NCBI GenBank assembly: GCA_002409585.1
Contig: DHNP01000039.1
Span: 1-51,378, forward strand
Direction of reading: 5' to 3'
DNA length: 51,378 nucleotides
Origin: Ruminococcaceae bacterium UBA5413
GTDB taxonomy: Bacteria > Bacillota > Clostridia > Oscillospirales > Acutalibacteraceae
Part shown: one piece after another, positions 1 through 8,173 of the stretch
Layout: every line of letters starts with the position of its first letter
How positions within the stretch are numbered: position 1 is the stretch's first letter
Translations under genes and position numbers: made by a program
Notes under the pieces: generated by a model
What the model was told of the DNA's origin: nothing
Databases searched by the model: none
Seen by the model: the letters and a program-made list of their open reading frames with translations, nothing else

Positions 1-22
1 GGCGTTTTGTCTTCAGGCTGAA

Positions 23-59
23 ATAAGACTACAAGCTAATGCTTGTAGTCTTATTTTTA
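23..59 (+). terminator. Intrinsic terminator ahead of the tail chaperone gene
   Basis: A perfect 14-bp stem (23-36 with 41-54) with a 4-nt loop is followed by a T-run. It lies 24 nt before the tail chaperone start, so it probably ends or attenuates transcripts from an upstream tail gene, most likely the abundant tail tube gene outside the window. Confidence 0.85.
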
Positions 60-82
60 TCTCAAGAAGGAGGATTCAACTC

Positions 83-466
83 ATGGAAGACACAAAGAAA
101 GCTGAGACACAGGCCCAAAGTACAAACACCGAAGCAAAGGCCGACACAGCGTCCACCCTCAAGGCAAAATACGGCGATGTTTACCGCGTTGGCATGACTG
201 TCCCAATCGACGACGAACAGGAAAAAGACTATTCTTATTACTTCAAGCGTCCGTCCGTACCAAGCTATGACCGCTACCTCAAGACAGCCGCGCAAATCGG
301 AATTACAAAAGCAAGCAAGACCTTCATGCTTGATGCGGTCGTCAGCGAAGACAAGGAACGCCTTTCCCACGACATGGAGGAAAACCCCGGGATCGCCATT
401 ACAATCGGAAACAAGCTTACCGAGATTCTCGGACTTACCAATACGGCAAATTTGACGAAGCTCTAA
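83..466 (+). CDS. Tail assembly chaperone, short form (gpG-like)
   Basis: This 127-residue protein sits directly before the tape measure gene, where phages encode the chaperone that coats the tape measure during tail assembly. It has a charged, Ala/Thr-rich N-terminus (about residues 1-30) and a compact C-terminal part. The ATG follows a strong AAGGAGG at 66-72. The stop lies 12 nt after a canonical slippery heptamer, so this is the in-frame product of a pair of overlapping frames. The assignment rests on position, length and the frameshift arrangement rather than on a motif. It resembles an uncharacterised phage family of similar length. Confidence 0.72.
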   Translation: MEDTKKAETQAQSTNTEAKADTASTLKAKYGDVYRVGMTVPIDDEQEKDYSYYFKRPSVPSYDRYLKTAAQIGITKASKTFMLDAVVSEDKERLSHDMEENPGIAITIGNKLTEILGLTNTANLTKL

Positions 467-678
467 GAGCCAAGGTCGCGGAGATCAGAGAAAACGCAGT
501 TGAAAGCGGACTCCTGGAAATTTACCGTTTCCTCCCTCCGTCCCTCTTAGAGAATTTTGACCCGGAACAAATTAGCGACATGGACACGTTCCTCGACTAT
601 GTGGCAAAGGCCCGGTACGTTCAGGAACTCGAGGAAAGTATTATCACCCGTGCCCTTGCAAATGCGTTTGAGGAATAA
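83..678 (+). CDS. Tail assembly chaperone, -1 frameshift long form (gpGT-like)
   Basis: Slippage by one base at 448-454 joins the first 124 codons to a -1 frame that is open from 454 to the TAA at 676-678, adding 74 residues. The added part begins DEALRAKVAEIRENAVESG and continues as an acidic, helix-rich domain ending NAFEE. It has no start codon or ribosome site of its own, which argues that it is reached only by frameshifting. In lambda and many other tailed phages the long form bridges the tape measure protein and the tail tube protein at a low, fixed ratio to the short form. The long form is inferred and has not been shown. Confidence 0.75.
448..454 (+). other. Programmed -1 frameshift slippery site A AAT TTG
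   Basis: The heptamer AAATTTG is in the X XXY YYZ register relative to the ATG at 83 (zero-frame codons AAT TTG at 449-454). After tandem slippage the tRNAs re-pair on AAA TTT. The zero-frame stop follows at 464-466, while the -1 frame stays open to 678. Confidence 0.8.
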
Positions 679-682
679 AAAA

Positions 683-707
683 GAGCCGATCATTTGAAGA
701 TCGGCTC
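683..707 (-). terminator. Terminator of the opposite-strand small gene
   Basis: A 9-bp GC-rich stem (683-691 with 699-707) is followed, when read on the minus strand, by a T-run (plus-strand A-run at 677-682). The stop codon of the minus-strand gene lies inside the hairpin. It could also weakly terminate the plus strand after the chaperone. Confidence 0.72.
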
Positions 708-932
708 GTGCCCGGAAAGTTTTGCTTTGTAGAGTCTTGTTGCATTCCGCACTGTTCGGAAAAATTTTTCGTTTTTTAGCTCGGGATGTTTCCCTTTTGT
801 ATTTTGGCTTCCTACCCACAATGCGTAAGGAATAACATAAATGCCAAGCGGAACAAAAACGATGACGGAAATAATTGCTCCGGCACATAATCCAAACAAG
901 AGAACATGCAATACAGTCAGTATAAAAACCAA
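690..932 (-). CDS. Small membrane protein encoded against the tail operon (possible moron)
   Basis: This 80-residue protein begins with two closely spaced hydrophobic segments (about residues 3-23 and 26-40), followed by a basic, soluble C-terminal half with many Lys and Arg. The TTG start at 932-930 has an excellent AAGAAGGAGG ribosome site with an 8-nt gap. A plausible promoter lies upstream and a terminator hairpin covers the stop. It is read opposite to every other phage gene and fills the gap between chaperone and tape measure. Self-contained genes of this kind in prophages (morons) often alter the lysogen, for example by blocking superinfection. That role is inferred from arrangement only; I do not recognise the family. 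Confidence 0.62.
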   Translation of the reverse strand: MVFILTVLHVLLFGLCAGAIISVIVFVPLGIYVIPYALWVGSQNTKGKHPELKNEKFFRTVRNATRLYKAKLSGHEPIFK

Positions 933-953
933 TATCTCCGCCTCCTTCTTTTT

Positions 954-982
954 AGAATATCACAATGGGAGGTGAAAGGCAA
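954..982 (-). promoter_or_regulatory. Candidate promoter for the minus-strand small gene
   Basis: On the minus strand there is a -35 TTGCCT (982-977) and a -10 TATTCT (959-954) separated by exactly 17 nt, just upstream of the strong ribosome site. Each hexamer matches 4 of 6 consensus bases. The promoter overlaps the ribosome site of the tape measure gene on the other strand. Confidence 0.5.
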
Positions 983-984
983 GC

Positions 985-3390
985 ATGAGCTTAGAGTCCG
1001 TATTTAAACTATCCCTCATTATGAACATGGTCGACCACCTCACAGGCCCGATGGCAAGCGTCTCGTCCAACGTTGGCGGCTCTGTTTCAAAGTTACAGGG
1101 CATGAACCAAACCCTCGGAAGCATGACTAAAACGGGCGCTGCAATGGCGGGAATCGGAGCGCAAATCACAGACGCGGCGCTCTCACCAGTAAAAGCAACC
1201 TTTGCAACGCGCGAAGCTCTCGGCGAACTTTCCTCCCTGGGTGTTAAAGACCTCGGGGCGATTGAAGGCGCGGCAAAGAGCTTTAGCGATCAATGGGCCG
1301 GAACGACTAAGTCCGACTTTATCAGCGCCGCCTATGACATTAAAAGCGGCATCGCCTCACTTTCTGACGAGGGCGTCGCACAAATGACCGAGCTCTCAGG
1401 TCTGACAGCGAAGGCGACAAAATCAACAATCGGAGAAATGACGTCCCTTTTTTCGACGGGCTACGGCATTTACAAAGATTATTACAGCGACATGAGCGAT
1501 CTACAGTTCGGCGAGATGTTCTCGGCGGGTATCTCTCAATCGGTCAAACAATTCAAGACGACAGGTTCGGGCATGGCCCAGGCCATCGAAAACCTCGGAG
1601 CTTCGGCAACAAATTCCAATGTTCCACTGGAAGAACAGCTCTCCATTCTCGGAATGCTGCAAAGCACCATGAGCGGCTCCGAGGCGGGCACCAAGTATAA
1701 GGCTTTTCTGAGGTCGGCAGCTAAGGGCGGCGAGGAACTCGGACTCAAGTTCACAGACGCAAATAACCAACTTCTCAGTATGCCCGAGATACTCGACAAG
1801 CTCCGTGGCAAATTTGGAACTACTATGGATGCCGCCGAAAAAATGCAGCTTCAAAAGGCGTTCGGCGATACTGACGCAGTCTCCCTCATTGACCTCATGT
1901 ATAACAAAACCGGCGACCTTCAAAAGAACATTGTCGGCATGTATGGCGCACTGGGGCAAGGTACAAAGGTCACAAAAGAGATGGCATCGGCAATGAATAA
2001 GACCGAACCGGAACGCTTTGAGGTATTAAAGCAACGCATTCACAATGTAGCGGAGACTATAGGAAACGGCTTACTTCCCACTATCAACCAATTTCTCAGT
2101 AAAGGCGACCATCCGCTGACAAAAGTCAGCGGATGGATAAGTAAGAACCAAGACCTCGTCCGGGTTATTATGCTCGTTGTCCTTGCAATCGGTGGGTTTT
2201 TGACCGTTGGGGGAACAACGATTGCCGTAGTTGGAGGCGTGGGGCTGGTCTTCACCAAGACGGCGGGGATGATAAAAGGGTTTGTCGGAGTTATCAAGGG
2301 CATACCGTCTGCACTTGAAACAATACAAATCATGGGCCTTTATGCGGGAGACGGTGTCAAAAAGGGGTTTTCCGTCATCAAGGCGGCAGGAAGCGGGGCA
2401 ATATCTGGCATAAAAAATGTTGCTCTCAGCATTGCAAGCATGGCAAAAACCGCAGCAATCAGCGGCGCCACGGCCCTTAAAAATATGGCTCTCGGCCTTG
2501 TAAGTATGGCACGGCAAGCAATCACTACGGCAGTAACAGCAATGCCGGGACTTATTGCGTCGGTTTGGTCGTTTACCTCCGCACTTCTCGCAAACCCGAT
2601 TACGTGGATTGTCGTAGGAATCGCGGCCCTTATTGCGGCAATCATTCTGCTCCGACAGAACTGGGGAACCGTAACGGCATTCCTTAATACCGCATGGAAC
2701 GCAACTTGCAGTGCCGTCTCAGCAGGGATACAGTGGTTGTCAAATGGGTTTCAATCGTTCCTTACTTTCTTCCGCAACATAGGCACGGGCATAAAAGGCG
2801 GGCTCGATAATATCCGTCAGTTTTTCCAGGGCATCATCGACTGGATAAATGGGAAAATTGCATGGTTCGGGGAAGCTGGCAAGCGGCTAATCAGCACATT
2901 TGTTAATGGCATTAAATCGGTTGCTACGGCACCAATTAACGCAGTCAAAGGAATATTCGGTAAGATTGGAAACTTGTTTCCACACTCAGACGCCAAAGAG
3001 GGGCCACTTTCCACTCTGACACAATCCGGTCGAAAGACCATGACAACATATGCACATGGCGTCAAATTGGCAGAGGATGCACCCGCCGAAGCGATTGGAA
3101 AGGGACTCGGCAAATCAAAAGCGGCACTCACTCGCGAGCCAACCAAGAAAATTAAACTCAGCGGCAGCAAAAAGGAAGAAGACGAGGACGAGGACAAGAG
3201 CAGCAGCTCGAACGGCGCAAAGAACGTTATCATCAAAAAGCTGCTCATGCAGGTCGATCTAAAACAGATTAAGGACTTGCAGAAACTTCTCAAACTCCTC
3301 GGCGAGGTTGAGGATTACACCAACGGCAACGGCGACGAGGAAGACGACGACTCAGACGGAGACCTCACCGCCGCGCCGGAACCGGCATAA
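985..3390 (+). CDS. Phage tail tape measure protein
   Basis: This 801-residue protein sets tail length and is ejected with the DNA. The N-terminal 350 residues have the TP901-type tape-measure pattern, rich in Gly, Ala, Ser and Met with heptad-like helices. Hydrophobic segments follow near residues 390-435 and 525-550, as expected for a protein that may cross the host membrane. The C-terminus (from about 715) is highly charged, with Lys/Ser and Glu/Asp runs. The ATG follows GGGAGGTG. It lies between the chaperone and the baseplate genes, the standard position. At the usual 0.15 nm per residue it would give a tail of roughly 120 nm. Confidence 0.93.
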   Translation: MSLESVFKLSLIMNMVDHLTGPMASVSSNVGGSVSKLQGMNQTLGSMTKTGAAMAGIGAQITDAALSPVKATFATREALGELSSLGVKDLGAIEGAAKSFSDQWAGTTKSDFISAAYDIKSGIASLSDEGVAQMTELSGLTAKATKSTIGEMTSLFSTGYGIYKDYYSDMSDLQFGEMFSAGISQSVKQFKTTGSGMAQAIENLGASATNSNVPLEEQLSILGMLQSTMSGSEAGTKYKAFLRSAAKGGEELGLKFTDANNQLLSMPEILDKLRGKFGTTMDAAEKMQLQKAFGDTDAVSLIDLMYNKTGDLQKNIVGMYGALGQGTKVTKEMASAMNKTEPERFEVLKQRIHNVAETIGNGLLPTINQFLSKGDHPLTKVSGWISKNQDLVRVIMLVVLAIGGFLTVGGTTIAVVGGVGLVFTKTAGMIKGFVGVIKGIPSALETIQIMGLYAGDGVKKGFSVIKAAGSGAISGIKNVALSIASMAKTAAISGATALKNMALGLVSMARQAITTAVTAMPGLIASVWSFTSALLANPITWIVVGIAALIAAIILLRQNWGTVTAFLNTAWNATCSAVSAGIQWLSNGFQSFLTFFRNIGTGIKGGLDNIRQFFQGIIDWINGKIAWFGEAGKRLISTFVNGIKSVATAPINAVKGIFGKIGNLFPHSDAKEGPLSTLTQSGRKTMTTYAHGVKLAEDAPAEAIGKGLGKSKAALTREPTKKIKLSGSKKEEDEDEDKSSSSNGAKNVIIKKLLMQVDLKQIKDLQKLLKLLGEVEDYTNGNGDEEDDDSDGDLTAAPEPA

Positions 3391-3406
3391 AGGAGGGAGG
3401 ACGATC

Positions 3407-4009
3407 ATGATATACGTCGAAGATCAGACAATCAAGCTCAACGGGGTCGTTCTCCCCGGCCTCGTTAAAAGTATCGAGGTCAAGGAGTCGGCGTCAATCG
3501 ACGAGCAGAGCGTCGAAGGCAGCGCGTCCAAACCAAAACAGGCAACAGGCTATGAAGACGCCAAAGTCAATATTGAACTCATCATTGACGATACCCCAAC
3601 ACAAAACAAGTATCAGCGGCTCGCCACCGTCCGGGCTCTTTTCCGAAAGCCCGGTCAAAGCGTCCCGCAGCCTATACCGATCGTCAGTGAGGACACGGCA
3701 ATTCACGGCGTCGATAAGGTTTTGTTTAAGGGAATCTCCCACAAGGCGGAAAGCAAAAGCGGGCAGCTCCCCGTTACCCTTGAATTTTGGGAATACGTTC
3801 CGCAGACGATTAAGACCACTAAAAAAAGCAGCAGCTCTAAAAAAAGCAGCAGTTCAAAGAAGAAAAAAAATACAAGCAGCGGCAAATCGGGCGGAACAAT
3901 CACCTCAAGCTATAGCAGCTACCTTTCAAAGAACCGGGGCAAGTCACCCGCCGTGGATGACGCGAGCTCCTCGACTGCCTATAACCGCGTTTCACAAATG
4001 CCTTACTAA
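3407..4009 (+). CDS. Tail or baseplate connector protein with Ser/Lys-rich tail
   Basis: This 200-residue protein comes directly after the tape measure gene. Residues 1-135 form a beta-rich domain that resembles proteins joining the tail tube to the hub (LysM-containing gp53-like family). Residues about 138-165 are low complexity, alternating Lys and Ser runs, and could bind nucleic acid or act as a linker. I chose the ATG at 3407, which has an AGGAGGGAGG site with optimal spacing, over an upstream start that would overlap the tape measure gene. Function is inferred from position; no catalytic residues are visible. Confidence 0.65.
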   Translation: MIYVEDQTIKLNGVVLPGLVKSIEVKESASIDEQSVEGSASKPKQATGYEDAKVNIELIIDDTPTQNKYQRLATVRALFRKPGQSVPQPIPIVSEDTAIHGVDKVLFKGISHKAESKSGQLPVTLEFWEYVPQTIKTTKKSSSSKKSSSSKKKKNTSSGKSGGTITSSYSSYLSKNRGKSPAVDDASSSTAYNRVSQMPY

Positions 4010-4023
4010 AGGAGGTCAGCAAC

Positions 4024-4779
4024 ATAGAAACGACGGAATTGTTTTACCCGCAGATTATAGCAAGAGCGGGCTCTTATTCATTCGACCAGGGCGTCCAGGC
4101 CGAGATTCATTCCTCTCAGGATTCATATTTTGATTGGGCAAAAATCCGCTTTACCGAAGAATATCAGCAAAAAATCGCGCTTACCCGAAAGGACACGGCC
4201 TCGATTGAACTCGGCTACAACGGCGTGTATGACGAAGCCTTCACGGGCTATGTGTCCCGCCCTTACAATTCGGGAGACAACGCCGACGAAATTACCCTCA
4301 AGGATGACATGCTGCTCCTCGAGGAGACCAAGATTAACAACACGTTTCTTGATACGACGCCGCAGGAAATGATTTCCTATTTTCTGGCACAAGCGGGCAT
4401 CTCTAAAATGGTTCTTTCCTCTCGGAATTACCCGGAAAAAAAAAGAGTACCAATTCGGGAAATGTCGGCAGTTCAAGCAATCAACGCCGTACATGCGGCA
4501 TGGAACATTAAGCAACGGTTTTTCTTCTCGGGAGGCGTGTTCTATTGGGGAAAGAAACCACAGCAAAAAAAGGTCTATACCTTCGAGTATGGGGTGAACA
4601 TTCTAAACCTCGATAGAGTCGGGGGCGAGTGGGAACTCGAAACTATCTCCGCCCCGTTTGTAAAACACTCACACGAGATTGTTGTCAACCATCCGAAAGT
4701 AAGCGGAACTTTTGAAGTTAAAAAGGTTGTCTTCACCACCAACGACGACGGCTTCATCCGTACCTATATCACATTCTAA
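4024..4779 (+). CDS. Baseplate hub protein (gpD-like), probable AUA start
   Basis: The protein (about 251 residues) has the pattern of phage late-control D/hub proteins: a beta-rich first half, then a segment with alternating aromatic and charged residues around FFFSGGVFYWG. It forms the hub under the tail tube. The only conventional start, TTG at 4039, lies 23 nt after GGAGG (4011-4015), too far for efficient initiation. An in-frame ATA at 4024 has the ideal 8-nt spacing and is the start I prefer; it adds five residues. It lies between the connector and spike genes. Confidence 0.7.
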   Translation: METTELFYPQIIARAGSYSFDQGVQAEIHSSQDSYFDWAKIRFTEEYQQKIALTRKDTASIELGYNGVYDEAFTGYVSRPYNSGDNADEITLKDDMLLLEETKINNTFLDTTPQEMISYFLAQAGISKMVLSSRNYPEKKRVPIREMSAVQAINAVHAAWNIKQRFFFSGGVFYWGKKPQQKKVYTFEYGVNILNLDRVGGEWELETISAPFVKHSHEIVVNHPKVSGTFEVKKVVFTTNDDGFIRTYITF

Positions 4780-4794
4780 AAAGGAGGGAAAACC

Positions 4795-5160
4795 ATGGGG
4801 AGCCTTGAACAGTTTACAAAGAATGTCATTGAAAAAGTCTTCTCGGAAAGCTATCCGCACCTCAAGCTCCCTGCCATTATTTATGCGACCGTCGCAGAAG
4901 CAAAGCAACTCACCGACACTTATCAAGTCGGCGATCTTGAGATAACGGACGAGGAAGGAGAACACACCTTCAAGGCTCATTGCTCGGCCTATTGGTATGA
5001 ATACACGCTCAAAGTCCTCGACCGCTTCGGAAATATCGACAGCACTTTTCCGGAATATCCGGGAGTACGGTCAAAGCAACAAATCATGAAAGGGGCAACC
5101 GTCGCCGTTGGCCTTGCTTTTGGAGACGAGCCGATTATTCTCGGGGAGGCGGTTCTATGA
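4795..5160 (+). CDS. Small baseplate or spike-associated protein
   Basis: This 121-residue protein, following a good GGAGGG site, ends with a sequence of alternating small and hydrophobic residues (from ATVAVGLAFGDEP) that looks like a short OB or beta domain. In related tail modules the gene between hub (D) and W-like proteins encodes a gpV/DUF2577-like spike or hub cap. Its stop overlaps the next start by 4 nt, so the two are translationally coupled. The identification is mostly positional. Confidence 0.55.
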   Translation: MGSLEQFTKNVIEKVFSESYPHLKLPAIIYATVAEAKQLTDTYQVGDLEITDEEGEHTFKAHCSAYWYEYTLKVLDRFGNIDSTFPEYPGVRSKQQIMKGATVAVGLAFGDEPIILGEAVL

Positions 5161-5576
5161 CAATGATGGGGCTTAACGACACCGACATCCGCCTCACCGA
5201 CACATGGCAGCTTACCCGGGCGGCGGACGGAGACGCTCCCTTATGTTCCGGTCTTGATTGCGTCTATCAAAATATCGCGCTTGAGGCGGTCACACAAAAG
5301 GGCGATCTATTCTATGACGACGACTTCGGATGGAGTCTATACGACTTCATTCAAAGCGAGGACGACGACCTCGTTCGGCTTGAAATTGAGCAGCGAGCGA
5401 GGCTCGGACTGGAAAAAAGAGAAATTGTCCTCCCGGAAACTATCAAGATCAGCGTCAGTTATGACGACGGAGCCTTCCGGCTATATTGCTCCTGGCAGTT
5501 TGAGGGCAATAGTAACACACAGGAACTTAACATCGTTATTGACGCGGTCAGCGTGGAGGTGGTAAACGATGATTGA
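5157..5576 (+). CDS. Baseplate wedge protein, GPW/gp25-like
   Basis: This 139-residue protein has the size and layout of P2 gpW/T4 gp25, which join the baseplate wedge to the sheath and have a lysozyme-like fold without activity. Visible are the early DTWQLTRAADGDA segment, a central helix with LEIEQRARLGLEKREI, and a beta-strand end. The neighbouring gene encodes gpJ, the usual partner. It overlaps the neighbours by 4 nt (upstream) and 8 nt (downstream). Its presence points to a contractile-type tail. Confidence 0.72.
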   Translation: MTMMGLNDTDIRLTDTWQLTRAADGDAPLCSGLDCVYQNIALEAVTQKGDLFYDDDFGWSLYDFIQSEDDDLVRLEIEQRARLGLEKREIVLPETIKISVSYDDGAFRLYCSWQFEGNSNTQELNIVIDAVSVEVVNDD

Positions 5577-6702
5577 CAAGGCAATACTCGACGAGATTCT
5601 CCCCGTCCCCGACCTTGACGAACTGAAGGAGGAGAAAATCGCGGAGCTGGAAGAAGAAGGCTTCGTTATTACGGGCTTTCATTCGGGCGGCATCTTCTAC
5701 ACGCTTCTTATGATTGTTCTCCGCATCAAAATTGAGTTTACCGAGTTGCTTAGAAGCGTATTAAACAGTATGTTTATATCTCACGCTACGAAAACGTGGC
5801 TTGACGTGAAGGCGGCGGACTATGCACAGAAACGCAAGAAAGCTCAGAAGACCCAGGGACTCGTTACCTTATCCCGAGAAACTCCGGGCGAGGCGGTCAA
5901 GATAGCAAAGGGGCAAGTGTTCAAGACCGTTAAAGACGTCAACGGCGAGGAGCTCCGCTTCTTTACCGTTGAGGCATCCGTCCTACAAAAAGGAGCCCTC
6001 TCGGTCGACGTTCCAATCGAAGCAGAAGCCGAAGGCTCACAGTATAACGTTCCAACCGGACAGATTACCCGAAGCCTTACCTACATTGCCGGGATAGACA
6101 CAATCGACAACGGCAAAAACTGGATAACACGAGAGGGCAGCGACAAGGAAGACGACGACAGCTTTCGAGCTCGATGCCTTCGAGCATGGTCGGAGCGGGC
6201 GCAGCGAGCAACGGAAGACAGCTTTATCAATGCGGCGGAGAGCGTCACGGGAGTATTATTCGCACAAGCGGATTGCCAACACCCGCGCGGGCAGGGCACC
6301 GTCGATGTCATTGTAACGGGTACGGCGGGAGAAGCTACGGAGGGACTGCTTTCGGAAGTACGGACGGCGGTCGGCTCCATTGCCGGGCCATACGATAACA
6401 TACTTGTAAAAAGCTCCGTTACCGTGGAGCAGGACATCGATGCCACAGTCACAATAGACGACGCGGGCCTTACAGACGACGAGGCCAAAGATAAAGTAAC
6501 AGCAATTCTCACCGAGCTCCTTGCCGTTCGGAAGGGCCGCAAGCTCTATGAACTTACGCTCTCGGACATCAACCACACTATCAGAACTGGCCTTCCGGCT
6601 TCGTCAAATGTCCAGATTACAACGCCCGCCGCAGACGTAGCACTCAGCAAAGACAAGGTTATCACTCTCGGGGCCGTCAGCGTGACAGTACAGAGGGAGT
6701 GA
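5569..6702 (+). CDS. Baseplate protein J-like (Baseplate_J family)
   Basis: This 377-residue protein has the Baseplate_J pattern: an N-terminal wedge-binding part, a central beta domain, and the diagnostic stretch with GKNWITREGSDKEDDDSFRA and SVTGVLFAQADCQHPRGQGT, where GxDxEsDdeyR-type residues are conserved. It forms the outer wedge together with the W- and I-like proteins encoded on either side. Length is normal for the family. The start is ATG with GGAGGTGG just before it. Confidence 0.88.
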   Translation: MIDKAILDEILPVPDLDELKEEKIAELEEEGFVITGFHSGGIFYTLLMIVLRIKIEFTELLRSVLNSMFISHATKTWLDVKAADYAQKRKKAQKTQGLVTLSRETPGEAVKIAKGQVFKTVKDVNGEELRFFTVEASVLQKGALSVDVPIEAEAEGSQYNVPTGQITRSLTYIAGIDTIDNGKNWITREGSDKEDDDSFRARCLRAWSERAQRATEDSFINAAESVTGVLFAQADCQHPRGQGTVDVIVTGTAGEATEGLLSEVRTAVGSIAGPYDNILVKSSVTVEQDIDATVTIDDAGLTDDEAKDKVTAILTELLAVRKGRKLYELTLSDINHTIRTGLPASSNVQITTPAADVALSKDKVITLGAVSVTVQRE

Positions 6703-6706
6703 GCGG

Positions 6707-7549
6707 ATGAAACGGTTTGACACTTTCGGCGAGTATATGTTTGACCTTCTGCTCGGCCCTCTAAAACGTGGAAAGCAGTCGGTCAATCAGTTCCGAATTT
6801 TCTTTCGGGTTATCGGAAGGCTTTTCGACAGCATGAAACAAGATGTTTTCCGAGTGCGTGACGAGTCTAACGTCGCAAGCGCAAGCCCGGCTATGCTCCC
6901 CGTCCATGGGCAAGACTGCGACATGCCGAGGCTTGAGGGCGAAGACGCCGAAGCCTATAGAACACGGCTCTCAATGAAAGGACTTATTTCCGAGTGGGGC
7001 GGAACAAAGAAAGGCATCCTATATGCGCTCACCGCCCTCGGATACGACCAGAGCTATATTGAGCCGTTTGCTCTGCAAGACCCGGAACGATGGGCCGAGT
7101 TTATTGTCTTTCTCAAAGGCTCCAAGCAGAGCGGCGTCAATAATCTCGCGGTCATTGACTCTGAGGTTATGAAGGTCAAGGAAGGAAGCAGCCTTCCATC
7201 ATACGGTCTGGACGCTGGAAACACAATTAACATTGCTTCAAAATTCGAGGCGGGAATGTCCGCATATCCGCGTTGCGGAGAAATTGCTTGCGGCGTCTTT
7301 CCCAACACTGCAAACACCGGATACCTCCTCGGCTCGGCACTTAAAGCAAACTCATCAAGCGGGCCGGGAGACGTCAGCTTCCCGGAAGTCGGCACGGTCG
7401 CGGCTTCAAATAAATTTTATCAGGCTTACGCTTTTGCCTCATATGCGGAACTGGATACCAACGCTAAACTCGGTTCCAGTGTGGACGGCGGAGTTAATCA
7501 TTATCTCATTTGTTCTGAGAAAACCTACTTAGAAAGCGAGGGCAGCTAA
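6707..7549 (+). CDS. Tail protein I-like baseplate wedge protein
   Basis: This 280-residue protein follows gpJ by 4 nt and matches the usual position of gpI, which completes the wedge and docks the tail fibre. Residues 60-110 hold the conserved element with LPVHGQDCDMPRLEGEDAEA and the WGGTKKGI turn. The C-terminal 100 residues are Gly/Ser/Ala-rich and may bind the fibre. Its TAA overlaps the next ATG (TAATG). Family assignment is by position and by the N-terminal element. Confidence 0.68.
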   Translation: MKRFDTFGEYMFDLLLGPLKRGKQSVNQFRIFFRVIGRLFDSMKQDVFRVRDESNVASASPAMLPVHGQDCDMPRLEGEDAEAYRTRLSMKGLISEWGGTKKGILYALTALGYDQSYIEPFALQDPERWAEFIVFLKGSKQSGVNNLAVIDSEVMKVKEGSSLPSYGLDAGNTINIASKFEAGMSAYPRCGEIACGVFPNTANTGYLLGSALKANSSSGPGDVSFPEVGTVAASNKFYQAYAFASYAELDTNAKLGSSVDGGVNHYLICSEKTYLESEGS

Positions 7550-7875
7550 TGGCTAAGACATTATCAGATAAAGGCATCCAAAAGATCGGGCAGCGTTTTG
7601 TCGACTCTATCGACCATGCGGCCTACACCCTCAACGGACAGCCACAGACCATCGCACCGTTCCGCAGAATCGCGGACGGCAGCGCCGCAAAGGTTTATAT
7701 TTACTTTGACGACACCGTCGTCGGGCAAGTAAAAGACGTGAAGCTTATCGACAGTGACGGCGACGTCGTGGCGAGCACAGACCGCGCCTTCACCAAAACA
7801 ACGGGCAAGGGGCTATATGTAGCCTTTAAATACAACATTACAGAAACGGAGGTTGAAAGCGTTGAAAGCCTATGA
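7549..7875 (+). CDS. Conserved phage protein between wedge and DGR
   Basis: This 108-residue, beta-rich protein with a KVYIYFDDTVVGQVKDVKL core probably belongs to the tail tip, because it is transcribed and translationally coupled with the gpI-like gene upstream and overlaps the gene downstream by 14 nt. No motif is recognised. A fibre adaptor or chaperone role is possible but is inferred only from context. Confidence 0.6.
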   Translation: MAKTLSDKGIQKIGQRFVDSIDHAAYTLNGQPQTIAPFRRIADGSAAKVYIYFDDTVVGQVKDVKLIDSDGDVVASTDRAFTKTTGKGLYVAFKYNITETEVESVESL

Positions 7876-8173
7876 AAAAGTCGGATGGCTCGACCATGTC
7901 GTCGACAACGACACGGGAGAGGTTATCCAGAAAGGAACGCCACTCAGTCAGACAAACCTCGGGAAAATGGACAATGGGATTTTTGAGGTAACGCAGACCA
8001 CCATTGACCAAGAGGCCCAGATTGCCGACGCGCAAAAAGAAATCAAAGTCTTGAAAGACGCTACGCTGAACAACATGGTTAATAATGTGTTTCTCAAGAA
8101 CTTTGATACCGTGGACAGTGTTGCAATCACGAGCGGCATTTATGACCCCGTGGCCCGCAAAATCTATGTATAG
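7862..8173 (+). CDS. Small phage protein with predicted central helix
   Basis: This protein has 103 residues. I place the start at the TTG at 7862, which has GGAGG at 7848-7852 and 9-nt spacing; a TTG three codons earlier overlaps the site. Residues 48-78 are a likely coiled coil (DQEAQIADAQKEIKVLKDAT). Coiled-coil proteins in this position often form trimeric shafts or connectors near the tail tip. No known family recognised. Confidence 0.58.
   Translation: MKAYEKVGWLDHVVDNDTGEVIQKGTPLSQTNLGKMDNGIFEVTQTTIDQEAQIADAQKEIKVLKDATLNNMVNNVFLKNFDTVDSVAITSGIYDPVARKIYV

Noticed and set aside
2040..2645. Minus-strand open frames inside the tape measure gene
   Set aside because: They shadow the strong plus-strand gene, have no ribosome sites, and read as low-complexity translations of the complementary strand.
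3823..3895. Ser/Lys codon repeats as a CRISPR-like or tandem DNA array
   Set aside because: The AGC/AAA runs encode a low-complexity linker; there are no spacers and no regular unit longer than a few codons.
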